Shown here in pieces: positions 1 to 6,077 of a DNA stretch of 9,551 bases; within the stretch, counting starts at the first letter, position 1, and each line of letters starts with the position of its first letter. Both the position numbers and the translations under genes were made by a program. Under the pieces are notes generated by a model, which was not told the DNA's origin, made no database searches, and saw only the letters and a program-made list of their open reading frames with translations. The DNA comes from Candidatus Didemnitutus sp. Its GTDB lineage: Bacteria > Verrucomicrobiota > Verrucomicrobiia > Opitutales > Opitutaceae. The stretch lies in assembly GCA_030682505.1 (NCBI GenBank), contig JAUXOH010000345.1, forward strand, positions 1 through 9,551, written 5' to 3'.

Positions 1-450
1 TTGCGGTCGCGCCACAAGACGAAGCCCCTCGAGGCGAGCAGCCGGCACACCGTTCGGGGCAAACTCCTGGTGCTCATCGACGGCGGCTCGGCCTCCGCGG
101 CCGAGGTTTTTGCGCGGACGATGCAACTCACCGGCCGGGGCGTGGTTCTCGGCGATCGCTCCGCCGGAAAAGTAAATCGCAGCCGCGTCCACTCACTTTC
201 AACCGGTCCCAGGGACCAGCTGATCGTGTTTGGGGTCTTGGTCACCGAATCCGGCCTCCTGATGGCCGACGGACAGCCCTTGGAAAAAATCGGCGTCGAG
301 CCCGAGGTGTGGCTCGTGCCGTCACCCAAGGACCTCGCCGAAGGCAATGACCCCGTGCTGGCCACCGCCGCCAAGATGGCGGGGCTCACCTTGAGCAAGG
401 AGGACGCCGGAGCCATCTCCCGTCGCCATCGTCCCCCGGTCTTCGACTAA
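1..450 (+). CDS. S41 family (C-terminal processing-type) peptidase, 3' part only
   Basis: Only the last 149 codons are inside the window; the frame is open at base 1, so the TTG there is probably not the true start. Seen: the S41 catalytic core motif IDGGSASAAE at residues 26-35, then GDRSAGK ending at residue 57. In the CtpA/CtpB family the nucleophilic Ser and general-base Lys are 25 residues apart; Ser32 and Lys57 here have exactly that spacing, so both catalytic residues appear present. The usual Gln four residues after the Lys is Ser61 here. After the core comes the family-typical ending (GQPLEKIGVEPEV, then a G-DPVL segment). The missing part should hold the signal peptide and possibly a PDZ domain. 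S41 peptidases cleave periplasmic or secreted proteins, often near the C-terminus. The stop codon overlaps the end of the convergent sensor kinase gene. Family is confident; the substrate cannot be told. Confidence 0.85.
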   Translation: MRSRHKTKPLEASSRHTVRGKLLVLIDGGSASAAEVFARTMQLTGRGVVLGDRSAGKVNRSRVHSLSTGPRDQLIVFGVLVTESGLLMADGQPLEKIGVEPEVWLVPSPKDLAEGNDPVLATAAKMAGLTLSKEDAGAISRRHRPPVFD

Positions 451-1961
451 ACGCCCCGGGCGCTGCCCGGGCGATGGAGTTGTGTCCACCCAGCGTCCCC
501 TGCGGCGCGGTCAGCGCCAGAACCCGGGAAGCGCAGGATCACGCGGGTCCCGCGGCCGACTTCGCTCTCGATCTCGGCCGAGCCGCGATGCAGCCGCATG
601 ATCGACTGCACAATCGCCAGCCCGAGTCCCGCGCCTCTAGCGGAGAGATCACGGGTCTTGTCCACTTGGAAAAAACGATCAAACACGCGCGGCAGGTGCT
701 CCCGGGAAATGCCCTCCCCAGTGTCGGTCACACGGATCTCGTGCCCGCCGGCCCCGTCGGCCCGCGCGGCGAGGGTGATGGCCCCACCAGCCGGCGTGTA
801 CTTGAGGGCGTTTGCCAGCAGGTTGCTGATGGCGCGCCGCACCAACATCAGATCGGCATTCAGGATCGCCCCACCCTCGCATTGGACGGTCACGCCCTTC
901 TCGGCGGCCAGCGCCTCATAGAATTCGTTCACTGCGTCCATTTCCGCCCGCACCTCGAAGGTTTGGCGGTCCACGGCGGCATGGACATCGTCGGCCCGCG
1001 CAATGAAGAGGAGACCGTCGATCATCCGCGACAACCGGTCGAGCTCTTCCAGACCCGAGGAGAGCGACTGCTGGTATTCCTGCGGCGTCCGGGTCCGGGT
1101 CAATTGGACCTCGGCTTCGCCACGGAGGTTGTTGATCGGGTTGCGCAGCGCATGGGCCATGTCGGCGGAACATTGCGAGAGCCGCTGGAAGGAATCCTCC
1201 AGCCGTCGGAGCATGGCATCGAACTCGGTCGCTAGGGCCGTGAGTTCGGCGGGCCATTGCGTTGCGGAAAGGGGCTTGTCGAGGTGGTTGGCCGTGATCC
1301 GCTGGGTCGCCCGCGTGATCGCCGCCAAGGGCTGCAGGCCCGCGCGCACTACGGCGAGGCCGATGACCACCGCCAGCATCACCGCCGCCGCCAGTGCCAC
1401 ACTCAGGTTCGTTCGGTAGTTTTGCAGAATTTCCTCGTTGTGCGAAACGTCGAGGGCGACCTGCAGAATCCGCGGAGCCAAGGCACCGCCCGCCGGTGCG
1501 GCCGCGAGCAGGTAACGGCGGTTCGAAAGATACTCCCGTTCCCCGAACACACGCGGATCGGCCGAAGCTTCCGCCGGCGGAAACACGGCCAACGGCAGGG
1601 CCGCGGACATGCCGGGAGTCTCAATGACTATGCGGCCATCGGCATCGATCACGCGCAAATAATATTTCAGGACGCTCTCCTCGCCCGCTTCATGCTCGAT
1701 CTCGCTCGCGAGCGCATGCCCGCCTGAATCCGTCTCCGCCAGCAGCAGTCGCAGCACGCCGATCTTGCTCGCGACGAGTGCCCGGTCCTGCACCGCGAGG
1801 CTTCGGCTCAACCCAAAGTAGAGATACATGGCGGAGGCGACCAGCAGCAGCACCGTGGCCAGAATGTAATGCCGGGCCAGCCGGCCTGCGATCGACCGCC
1901 GCGGGGAAAGGACCGCGCGCAGCACGTCGGGCAGGGGGAGATTAGCTGGCATCAAGGACAT
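447..1961 (-). CDS. Sensor histidine kinase, heavy-metal (CusS/CopS-like) type
   Basis: A 504-aa inner-membrane kinase. Order: TM helix about 31-50, periplasmic sensor about 51-186, second TM about 187-206, HAMP about 207-260, HisKA about 260-325, HATPase about 368-479. Phospho-acceptor His270 lies in the motif ADMAHALRNPINNLRGE, whose NPINNLRGE part is typical of CusS-like kinases. The ATP-binding boxes look intact: N box with Asn380/Asn384, DTGEG at 412-416, and GAGLGLAIV. The residue after the His is Ala271 where most HisKA proteins have Glu or Asp, which could affect catalysis. I chose ATG 1961 because it overlaps the regulator gene by 20 bases and has a G-run (1968-1973) six bases upstream; ATG 1952 is an alternative. 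An in-frame extension to 2042 exists but lies wholly inside the regulator gene and is unlikely. It presumably phosphorylates the adjacent regulator. The actual stimulus is not visible. Confidence 0.9.
   Translation of the reverse strand: MSLMPANLPLPDVLRAVLSPRRSIAGRLARHYILATVLLLVASAMYLYFGLSRSLAVQDRALVASKIGVLRLLLAETDSGGHALASEIEHEAGEESVLKYYLRVIDADGRIVIETPGMSAALPLAVFPPAEASADPRVFGEREYLSNRRYLLAAAPAGGALAPRILQVALDVSHNEEILQNYRTNLSVALAAAVMLAVVIGLAVVRAGLQPLAAITRATQRITANHLDKPLSATQWPAELTALATEFDAMLRRLEDSFQRLSQCSADMAHALRNPINNLRGEAEVQLTRTRTPQEYQQSLSSGLEELDRLSRMIDGLLFIARADDVHAAVDRQTFEVRAEMDAVNEFYEALAAEKGVTVQCEGGAILNADLMLVRRAISNLLANALKYTPAGGAITLAARADGAGGHEIRVTDTGEGISREHLPRVFDRFFQVDKTRDLSARGAGLGLAIVQSIMRLHRGSAEIESEVGRGTRVILRFPGSGADRAAGDAGWTQLHRPGSARGV
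452..473. repeat. GC-rich inverted repeat at the convergent gene ends
   Basis: CCCGGGC at 455-461 and GCCCGGG at 465-471 form a 7-bp stem with a 3-base loop, extendable by two pairs past a bulge. It lies just after the peptidase stop and inside the last codons of the sensor kinase gene. It has no T run, so it may slow or protect transcripts rather than end them; chance from high GC is possible. Confidence 0.3.
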
Positions 1962-2613
1962 AGCCGACCCCCCGCACCGTGCGAATGAGTTTCTGGGGAA
2001 ACGGGTCGTCCACCTTGCTGCGGAGGCGGCGCACCGCGACATCGACCACGTTGGTGTCGCTGTCGAAATGCATTTCCCAGACGAGCTCGGAGATCAGGGT
2101 GCGGGACAGCACTTCGCCGCGCCGGCGCGCCAGGAGGGAGAGCAACGCAAATTCCTTCGGCGTGAGGTCGAGGCGTTCGCCCGCCCGCGAGGCGCGGTGC
2201 CGCGGCAAATCCAGCTCGAGATCGAGGATCACGATGGTCTCGGGCTGCCGCGCGGGACCCCGGCGCAAAATGGACCGGACGCGGGCCAGCAGTTCCGAGA
2301 AGGCAAAGGGCTTCACGAGGTAATCGTCGGCGCCGCAATCCAAGCCCCGCACGCGCTCGTCCACCTTGTCGCTCGCGGTGAGGATCAGCACCGGCACCTG
2401 GCGGCCGGCGCGGCGCAAAGATTGGAGGATCGACCAGCCATCGCGCCCGGGCAGCTGGATATCGAGGATCATGGCATCATACGTCTCGGTCATCGCGAGG
2501 TGGAGGCCGTCCTCGCCATGATGCGCCACGTCGATGACGTAGCCGTTCTCAGACAATCCCTTCTTCAGGTAGTCTGAGGTCTTTCTTTCATCTTCCACGA
2601 CCAAGATCCGCAT
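1942..2613 (-). CDS. OmpR/PhoB-family response regulator (CusR-like)
   Basis: A 223-aa cytoplasmic transcription factor. The receiver domain (about 1-115) starts MRILVVEDE, giving the acidic pocket Glu7/Asp8; the phospho-acceptor is Asp51 in MILDIQLPG, with Thr79 and Lys101 (YLVKPF) at the conserved switch positions. The winged-helix DNA-binding domain (about 125-220) carries LTPKEFALLSLLA, a VVDVAVRRLRSKVDD recognition region and the terminal IRTVRGVGYVL. Length matches CusR/CopR regulators (about 225 aa). I chose ATG 2613 because the family starts directly at this motif; ATG 2625 and GTG 2676 are in frame upstream, none with a strong ribosome-binding site. It overlaps the downstream kinase, so the two form an operon and should be translated together. 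Regulators of this type usually control metal efflux or envelope genes; the nearest candidate target is the cytochrome/porin operon just upstream. That link is inference. Confidence 0.92.
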   Translation of the reverse strand: MRILVVEDERKTSDYLKKGLSENGYVIDVAHHGEDGLHLAMTETYDAMILDIQLPGRDGWSILQSLRRAGRQVPVLILTASDKVDERVRGLDCGADDYLVKPFAFSELLARVRSILRRGPARQPETIVILDLELDLPRHRASRAGERLDLTPKEFALLSLLARRRGEVLSRTLISELVWEMHFDSDTNVVDVAVRRLRSKVDDPFPQKLIRTVRGVGYVLDAS

Positions 2614-2704
2614 TATCGCTGACATAAAGAAGGTTCGTTCCCCGATGACGAGATCAAGTTGTTCGCGGACCTCCACCCCCCCGCGGCGGGCTGCAGCGGC
2701 GGCG

Positions 2705-2740
2705 AAAAAAGGCCAGCGCGGAACCTAAACCGCGCTGGCC
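2705..2740 (-). terminator. Intrinsic terminator of the cytochrome/porin operon
   Basis: A perfect 11-bp inverted repeat, GGCCAGCGCGG at 2711-2721 and CCGCGCTGGCC at 2730-2740, with an 8-base loop. On the minus strand the stem is followed at once by six T (the A run at 2705-2710). It begins 40 bases past the porin stop codon and precedes the response regulator gene, so it should separate the operon from the two-component system. Confidence 0.93.
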
Positions 2741-2780
2741 GGAGCACTCTAACACCTGTGAACCGAAACAGATGGATCGA

Positions 2781-4058
2781 TCAGAACGCCCAGGTCAGCT
2801 GGGTTGTGATGCGGTTGTCGTTGTACTTCGTCGTGCCAGCGGTGGTGATGTTGCCGCCCTGGTAGCTGGTCTTGTTGGTGTACTCGATCCCGAGGCGGAC
2901 CGCGGCGTTCTCGGACTGGAAGAACAGCATGTTGAAACCGACGAGGAACATGGACGATTCATTGCGACTGATGGCCGTGTTGGGATCCACGAAGTCATAG
3001 CGCACATAGACGCCGTGCTTGTCCGTGAAGTTGTAGTCGATGAGACCATAGTAGCCGCTGTTGTCGGCGGTGGTTCCCGCGGCGTTCAGCGTTTCTTCGC
3101 CGACCAGGTAAGCCCCGACAAAGCGCCAGTTGTCGCGGATGAAGCGGCCGAAGACGCCGGTCCGGTAAAAATCATTCTTGTAGAGCAGGGTGCTGGAGAA
3201 GTCCTGGGCCCCCGTGTAGGTCGAGAACTTGCCGTCGTAGTAATACACGCCGAGGCCGGATTCGTGTTCGTCGAAGTTGTAGATCGCCGAGAAGTAGAGG
3301 TCCTTGTGGGAATCGGCGTCGATCGAGTTCGTGACCGTGGTCGAGGAGCCGTTCACGAGACCAACCGTGACTTCATAATGCTTGCCGGTGAGCGCCGCAT
3401 CCAGACCCTGCTGGCGGCTGAAGGGCTTGTAGGTGTTCGCATTGCCGGCCAGCGAGTCGTTCATGGGCAGTGCGCGTTGCTCGGCGCTGCGGGCACCGAC
3501 GCCAAAAACATGGATGATCGCCGGAAGGATTTCGCCGACGCGAACCGCGAGGAACGTGTCCTGCGCCTCGTTGAGCGGGTGGTTGTACTGCAGGAAGGCC
3601 TCGGCGAGCTTTTTGCGGGCCGCCTCGCCCTGCACGATGTTGGGGCCCGACGTGGCCCCGGTGTTCTCGCTCAGGTAGATCTCGGTGAAATAGGAGAAGC
3701 GGTCGGCAATCGGGCCACCCGTGTAGAGCGCGAAGGAGTGCTGCTCCAGGTTCGTGCGCGGCTTTTGCAGGTTGGCGTTGCCGGTGCGAGCGCTGTCGAG
3801 GTCTTCGTACCAGGCGCGGCCTTTCCAGATCAGGCTCAAGTAGTGGTCCCACTTGATCTCCTCGGCCATCTTGAACGGTTCGGCGCGGTGGCCGTTCTTG
3901 AGGAAATCAAGACCCGTGGCATTGAGCTGCCAGGTCGGTGTGGCGTGGCAGGCGTTGCAGGAAGCGCCGGCCTGACGGGACCACGCCGGAATGGCGTAGG
4001 TCGTCGCAGGCACAAGCAGGGCGAGCGCGAGCAGTGCGGTGTAGCGGTTGGTTTTCAT
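2781..4058 (-). CDS. Outer-membrane monoheme cytochrome-porin fusion (Cyc2-like)
   Basis: A 425-aa exported protein. Residues 1-22 form a signal peptide (Lys/Arg, hydrophobic core, TYA cleavage site). Next comes one haem c site, Cys34-Cys37-His38 in SRQAGASCNACH, followed by a LNATGLDFLKNGH segment. This arrangement (aromatic/Arg, Gly, CxxCH, LN-x-x-G-x-x-F, x-x-NG) matches the N-terminus of Cyc2-type cytochrome-porins, in which a short haem domain plugs into a beta-barrel. Residues from about 70 to the end alternate polar and aromatic/hydrophobic residues with Gly/Asn/Asp turns, and the protein ends LTWAF with a terminal Phe, the outer-membrane assembly signal. Total length is within the Cyc2 range of about 400-480 aa. 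It has a good ribosome-binding site and follows the small cytochrome gene by 20 bases. Known Cyc2 proteins oxidise Fe(II) at the cell surface; that substrate is not shown here. Alternatives: a general haem-containing porin of unknown electron partner, or a barrel whose haem serves another role. The fusion architecture is confident, the function is not. Confidence 0.75.
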   Translation of the reverse strand: MKTNRYTALLALALLVPATTYAIPAWSRQAGASCNACHATPTWQLNATGLDFLKNGHRAEPFKMAEEIKWDHYLSLIWKGRAWYEDLDSARTGNANLQKPRTNLEQHSFALYTGGPIADRFSYFTEIYLSENTGATSGPNIVQGEAARKKLAEAFLQYNHPLNEAQDTFLAVRVGEILPAIIHVFGVGARSAEQRALPMNDSLAGNANTYKPFSRQQGLDAALTGKHYEVTVGLVNGSSTTVTNSIDADSHKDLYFSAIYNFDEHESGLGVYYYDGKFSTYTGAQDFSSTLLYKNDFYRTGVFGRFIRDNWRFVGAYLVGEETLNAAGTTADNSGYYGLIDYNFTDKHGVYVRYDFVDPNTAISRNESSMFLVGFNMLFFQSENAAVRLGIEYTNKTSYQGGNITTAGTTKYNDNRITTQLTWAF

Positions 4059-4064
4059 TGGTTT

Positions 4065-4068
4065 CTCC
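4065..4068 (-). promoter_or_regulatory. Ribosome-binding site of the cytochrome-porin gene
   Basis: GGAG on the minus strand, six bases before ATG 4058. It lies in the 20-base gap after the small cytochrome stop and supports this start, which also gives a clean signal peptide. Confidence 0.75.
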
Positions 4069-4078
4069 GGTTAGGAAA

Positions 4079-4351
4079 TTATTTGCCGAAATTTGGGTAG
4101 TCCTTGAGCCACTCGAGATTCACTTCCTTGGCGCCGAGGCGTTCCTTCTCGGCAACGAGCCACAGGCCCCGTTCGCTCAGTGGGTCGTCCTTCTTGGGCT
4201 TCTCCGGCACGTGGCAGGCGGTGCAGGACGTGACGGCCGGATCGTACTTCTTGGCCTTCTTGTTCCAGGCCAGCTTGGCTTGGAGCGGGGCGGCGACCAG
4301 CGCGAGCAACGCGACGGTGGCGGCGAGCTTGAACAGGGATTGGTAATTCAT
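4079..4351 (-). CDS. Small periplasmic monoheme cytochrome c
   Basis: A 90-aa protein. Residues 1-25 are a signal peptide (Lys8, hydrophobic core, LQA cleavage site), leaving a mature protein of about 65 residues. One haem site is visible, Cys43-Cys46-His47 in SCTACHVPEK. The mature part is rich in Lys (KKAKK before the haem, KPKK after) and contains neither a Met nor a second His, so the usual sixth haem ligands are missing. ATG 4351 is chosen because the signal peptide starts there; the frame stays open upstream to 4606 but that part has no coding character. No clear Shine-Dalgarno is seen before it. It is the first gene of an operon with the cytochrome-porin 20 bases downstream. The likely role is to carry electrons in the periplasm to or from the haem of the porin fusion, but this is inferred from position only. 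I do not recognise a named family beyond a c-type haem protein. Confidence 0.8.
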   Translation of the reverse strand: MNYQSLFKLAATVALLALVAAPLQAKLAWNKKAKKYDPAVTSCTACHVPEKPKKDDPLSERGLWLVAEKERLGAKEVNLEWLKDYPNFGK

Positions 4352-4556
4352 GACGACGGGGGGTTGGCAATGGCCCGGGCTGCCCGCGTCCGACGGTCCC
4401 AAGCGCCGGCAGGCGGGCGGGGTGTCGACGAGAGCTGTTCCCGGATTTTCACGCGCGCAGTATGCCCGCCGCACCGGGACAGAATCATGACTGCTGGATG
4501 ACATTCCGGTAATCTTCCTCCGGGGGCTCGGCTTCGCCTCCCGGGCCCCAGACGTC
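4352..4556 (-). promoter_or_regulatory. Leader/promoter region of the cytochrome operon
   Basis: About 205 bases between the dehydrogenase terminator and the cytochrome start. It must hold the operon promoter, but I cannot pick convincing -35/-10 boxes. One GC-rich imperfect hairpin is visible at 4520-4544 (5-bp plus 3-bp stem with a one-base bulge and 8-base loop). No open frame here looks like a gene. Confidence 0.4.
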
Positions 4557-4585
4557 AAAAACCCGCGCCGGATGGGGCGCGGGTT
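4557..4585 (-). terminator. Intrinsic terminator of the dehydrogenase gene
   Basis: A perfect 10-bp inverted repeat, AACCCGCGCC at 4560-4569 and GGCGCGGGTT at 4576-4585, with a 6-base loop. On the minus strand the stem runs into five T in a row (4561-4557). It lies 32 bases past the dehydrogenase stop, so the cytochrome operon probably has its own promoter. Confidence 0.9.
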
Positions 4586-4616
4586 CCCGGGGAACGCCGA
4601 AAACAACGGCGGAAAC

Positions 4617-5915
4617 TCAGAGCAGCTCGGGCAACACCTTCAACTGGCCGTCGGCCGACGGGCGCAGCCGGTCGCGCGCGATCTCATGGGAGATCTCGCG
4701 CCACGTCACGTCCTTCGCCCGGTGGTTGGTCTGGCGCGAGAACATTTCGTCGATGTTCTCCGTGATGATGCGCGTGACGACTTTCTCAATGAAGGCGCGG
4801 CCGGTGCCGTCCTCCGCCATGACGAGGGTGCGAAAGTCAGCGTCGACATCGGCCTTGGCCTCGATGAAAGCCGCGATCACGCCGCCGGAGTTCACGATGA
4901 AATCCGTCAAGCTCACGATGCCGCGGCGGTGTTGCAGGAAATATTCGCTGACGAGGTCGGCTGGGTTGTTGGCGCCCTGGAGCACGATGCGCGTGTGGAT
5001 GTGCGGGGCGTTCTCCGGATGGATGGCGTGCGGCCGCGCGGCGGGCACGAGGATCGTGCACGGCATCTCGAGCATGCGATCGACGTGCTCGCCGTCGAAG
5101 CGCTCCCGCACCGGGCCGGTATAGGAGGCGAGGCCGTTCGCGCTGCGGCGGACGGCGAGCAGCTCCGCGACGTCGAGGCCGGCGGGATTGTAGAGGCCGG
5201 CGTTGATGTCGGAGGCGCCGACGATGCGCGCCCCGAGGCTGGCTAGTTTCTCGGCGATCGGCGCGCCGACGTTGCCGAAGCCCTGGATGACCACGCTGGA
5301 GTCCTTGATCCGGAAATCCGGCACGTGCTTCTCGGTGGCAATGGCGGCGGCAAAGAGACCGTGCGCGGTGATGCCCCACTCATCGAGCGGAAAGCCTCCT
5401 TGGGCGGGCGGCCGGCCGACGCCGCCGCGACCGTGGTTGGCGGCCCCGTTCTTCTGCGCGAAGACCTCGTAGATCGTCTGCATGTCCGTCTCGTTCGTGC
5501 CCATGTCGGGCCCGGGGATGTATTCCGGGATCGTCCACAGCGTCTCGGCGAACATCGTGATCAGCGCCTTTTTTTCCGCGGGCTTGTCGGCAAAATAGCG
5601 GGGCTCGACGCGCAGGCCGCTCTTGGCCCCGCCGAGCGGCAACATGGCGGCGGCACTCTTCATCGTCATCGCGGCGGCCAGTCCGTAGACCTCGTCGACC
5701 GTGACATCCGGCGCCAGGCGCAGGCCGCCCAGGCCGCGCCCGCGGACGAGATTGTCGACCGCCACAAACCCCCAGGTGTGGTTGTTGGCCGGATCGTGGA
5801 TGCGGTAGATGCACTCGGGGCCAAATTCGTTGCGCGCGATCTTGAAGCGCTGCTCGATGGCTTTGCCCCGGACGGCCTCGGCGGCGAGACTCTGGGGAAA
5901 TTGAAAGGGTTGCAT
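4617..5915 (-). CDS. Glu/Leu/Phe/Val dehydrogenase family amino-acid dehydrogenase
   Basis: A 432-aa cytoplasmic enzyme expected to catalyse NAD(P)-dependent reversible oxidative deamination of an L-amino acid to its 2-oxo acid. The N-terminal substrate domain has Lys86 (AAMTMKS), catalytic Lys98 (LPLGGAKSG) and Asp137 (PGPDMGTNE), matching the family's two Lys and one Asp. The C-terminal Rossmann domain has QGFGNVG at 211-217 and Asp236 at the end of the second strand (GASD), which favours NAD. Length fits glutamate dehydrogenases (about 420-450) better than leucine dehydrogenases (about 360). The substrate pocket is unlike glutamate dehydrogenase: the Lys of the usual KGG motif is Leu62 (GRGLGGLR, close to the leucine dehydrogenase form), and the Ser of GGV-x-x-S is Ala349 (GGVIAAF). 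Both normally hold the glutamate side-chain carboxylate, so a hydrophobic or other amino acid is plausible. A Gly/Pro-rich insertion at about 156-176 precedes the hinge. Start ATG 5915 lacks a clear ribosome-binding site. It has its own terminator. Confidence 0.88.
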   Translation of the reverse strand: MQPFQFPQSLAAEAVRGKAIEQRFKIARNEFGPECIYRIHDPANNHTWGFVAVDNLVRGRGLGGLRLAPDVTVDEVYGLAAAMTMKSAAAMLPLGGAKSGLRVEPRYFADKPAEKKALITMFAETLWTIPEYIPGPDMGTNETDMQTIYEVFAQKNGAANHGRGGVGRPPAQGGFPLDEWGITAHGLFAAAIATEKHVPDFRIKDSSVVIQGFGNVGAPIAEKLASLGARIVGASDINAGLYNPAGLDVAELLAVRRSANGLASYTGPVRERFDGEHVDRMLEMPCTILVPAARPHAIHPENAPHIHTRIVLQGANNPADLVSEYFLQHRRGIVSLTDFIVNSGGVIAAFIEAKADVDADFRTLVMAEDGTGRAFIEKVVTRIITENIDEMFSRQTNHRAKDVTWREISHEIARDRLRPSADGQLKVLPELL

Positions 5916-5996
5916 GGTCAGAGAAAGGCGGGGGTGAAGGCGCTACCCAAGGCAAAAGCCGCCGGAGCTGCAACCATCAGCCCGCGTGGATCGGTA

Positions 5997-6014
5997 ATTA
6001 TTCATCTGAATAAT
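5997..6014. promoter_or_regulatory. AT-rich palindrome between divergent genes (candidate operator/promoter)
   Basis: A perfect 7-bp inverted repeat, ATTATTC and GAATAAT, separated by ATCT. It stands out as AT-rich in a GC-rich region and sits between the divergently transcribed dehydrogenase (start 5915) and FKBP gene (start 6078). Each arm gives AATAAT, five of six to the -10 consensus, once on each strand, but no good -35 box is found at the right distance. It could be a dimeric repressor or activator site, a bidirectional promoter core, or chance. Confidence 0.4.
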
Positions 6015-6077
6015 CGCCAAAACACCCTTTCCTTTCGGGCTGAATGGCGTGCAATGCTGCCAAACCATCCCTTCGTC

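Noticed and set aside
474..1235. Plus-strand open frame of 253 codons opposite the sensor kinase
   Set aside because: It is antisense to the HisKA/HATPase region with conserved motifs on the minus strand.
1962..2042. Longer N-terminus for the sensor kinase
   Set aside because: The extra 27 codons lie inside the regulator's DNA-binding domain and have no membrane or domain character; ATG 1961 gives a normal overlap.
2772..4100. Plus-strand open frame of 442 codons opposite the cytochrome-porin gene
   Set aside because: The minus strand has a signal peptide, haem motif, ribosome-binding site and terminator; the plus frame gives Val/Gly/Arg-rich low-information sequence.
4352..4606. N-terminal extension of the small cytochrome
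   Set aside because: It would bury the signal peptide behind 85 non-hydrophobic residues and run through the dehydrogenase terminator.
5325..6077. Upstream in-frame extension of the FKBP gene
   Set aside because: It is antisense to the dehydrogenase gene and lacks domain content; a hydrophobic anchor starts exactly at ATG 6078.
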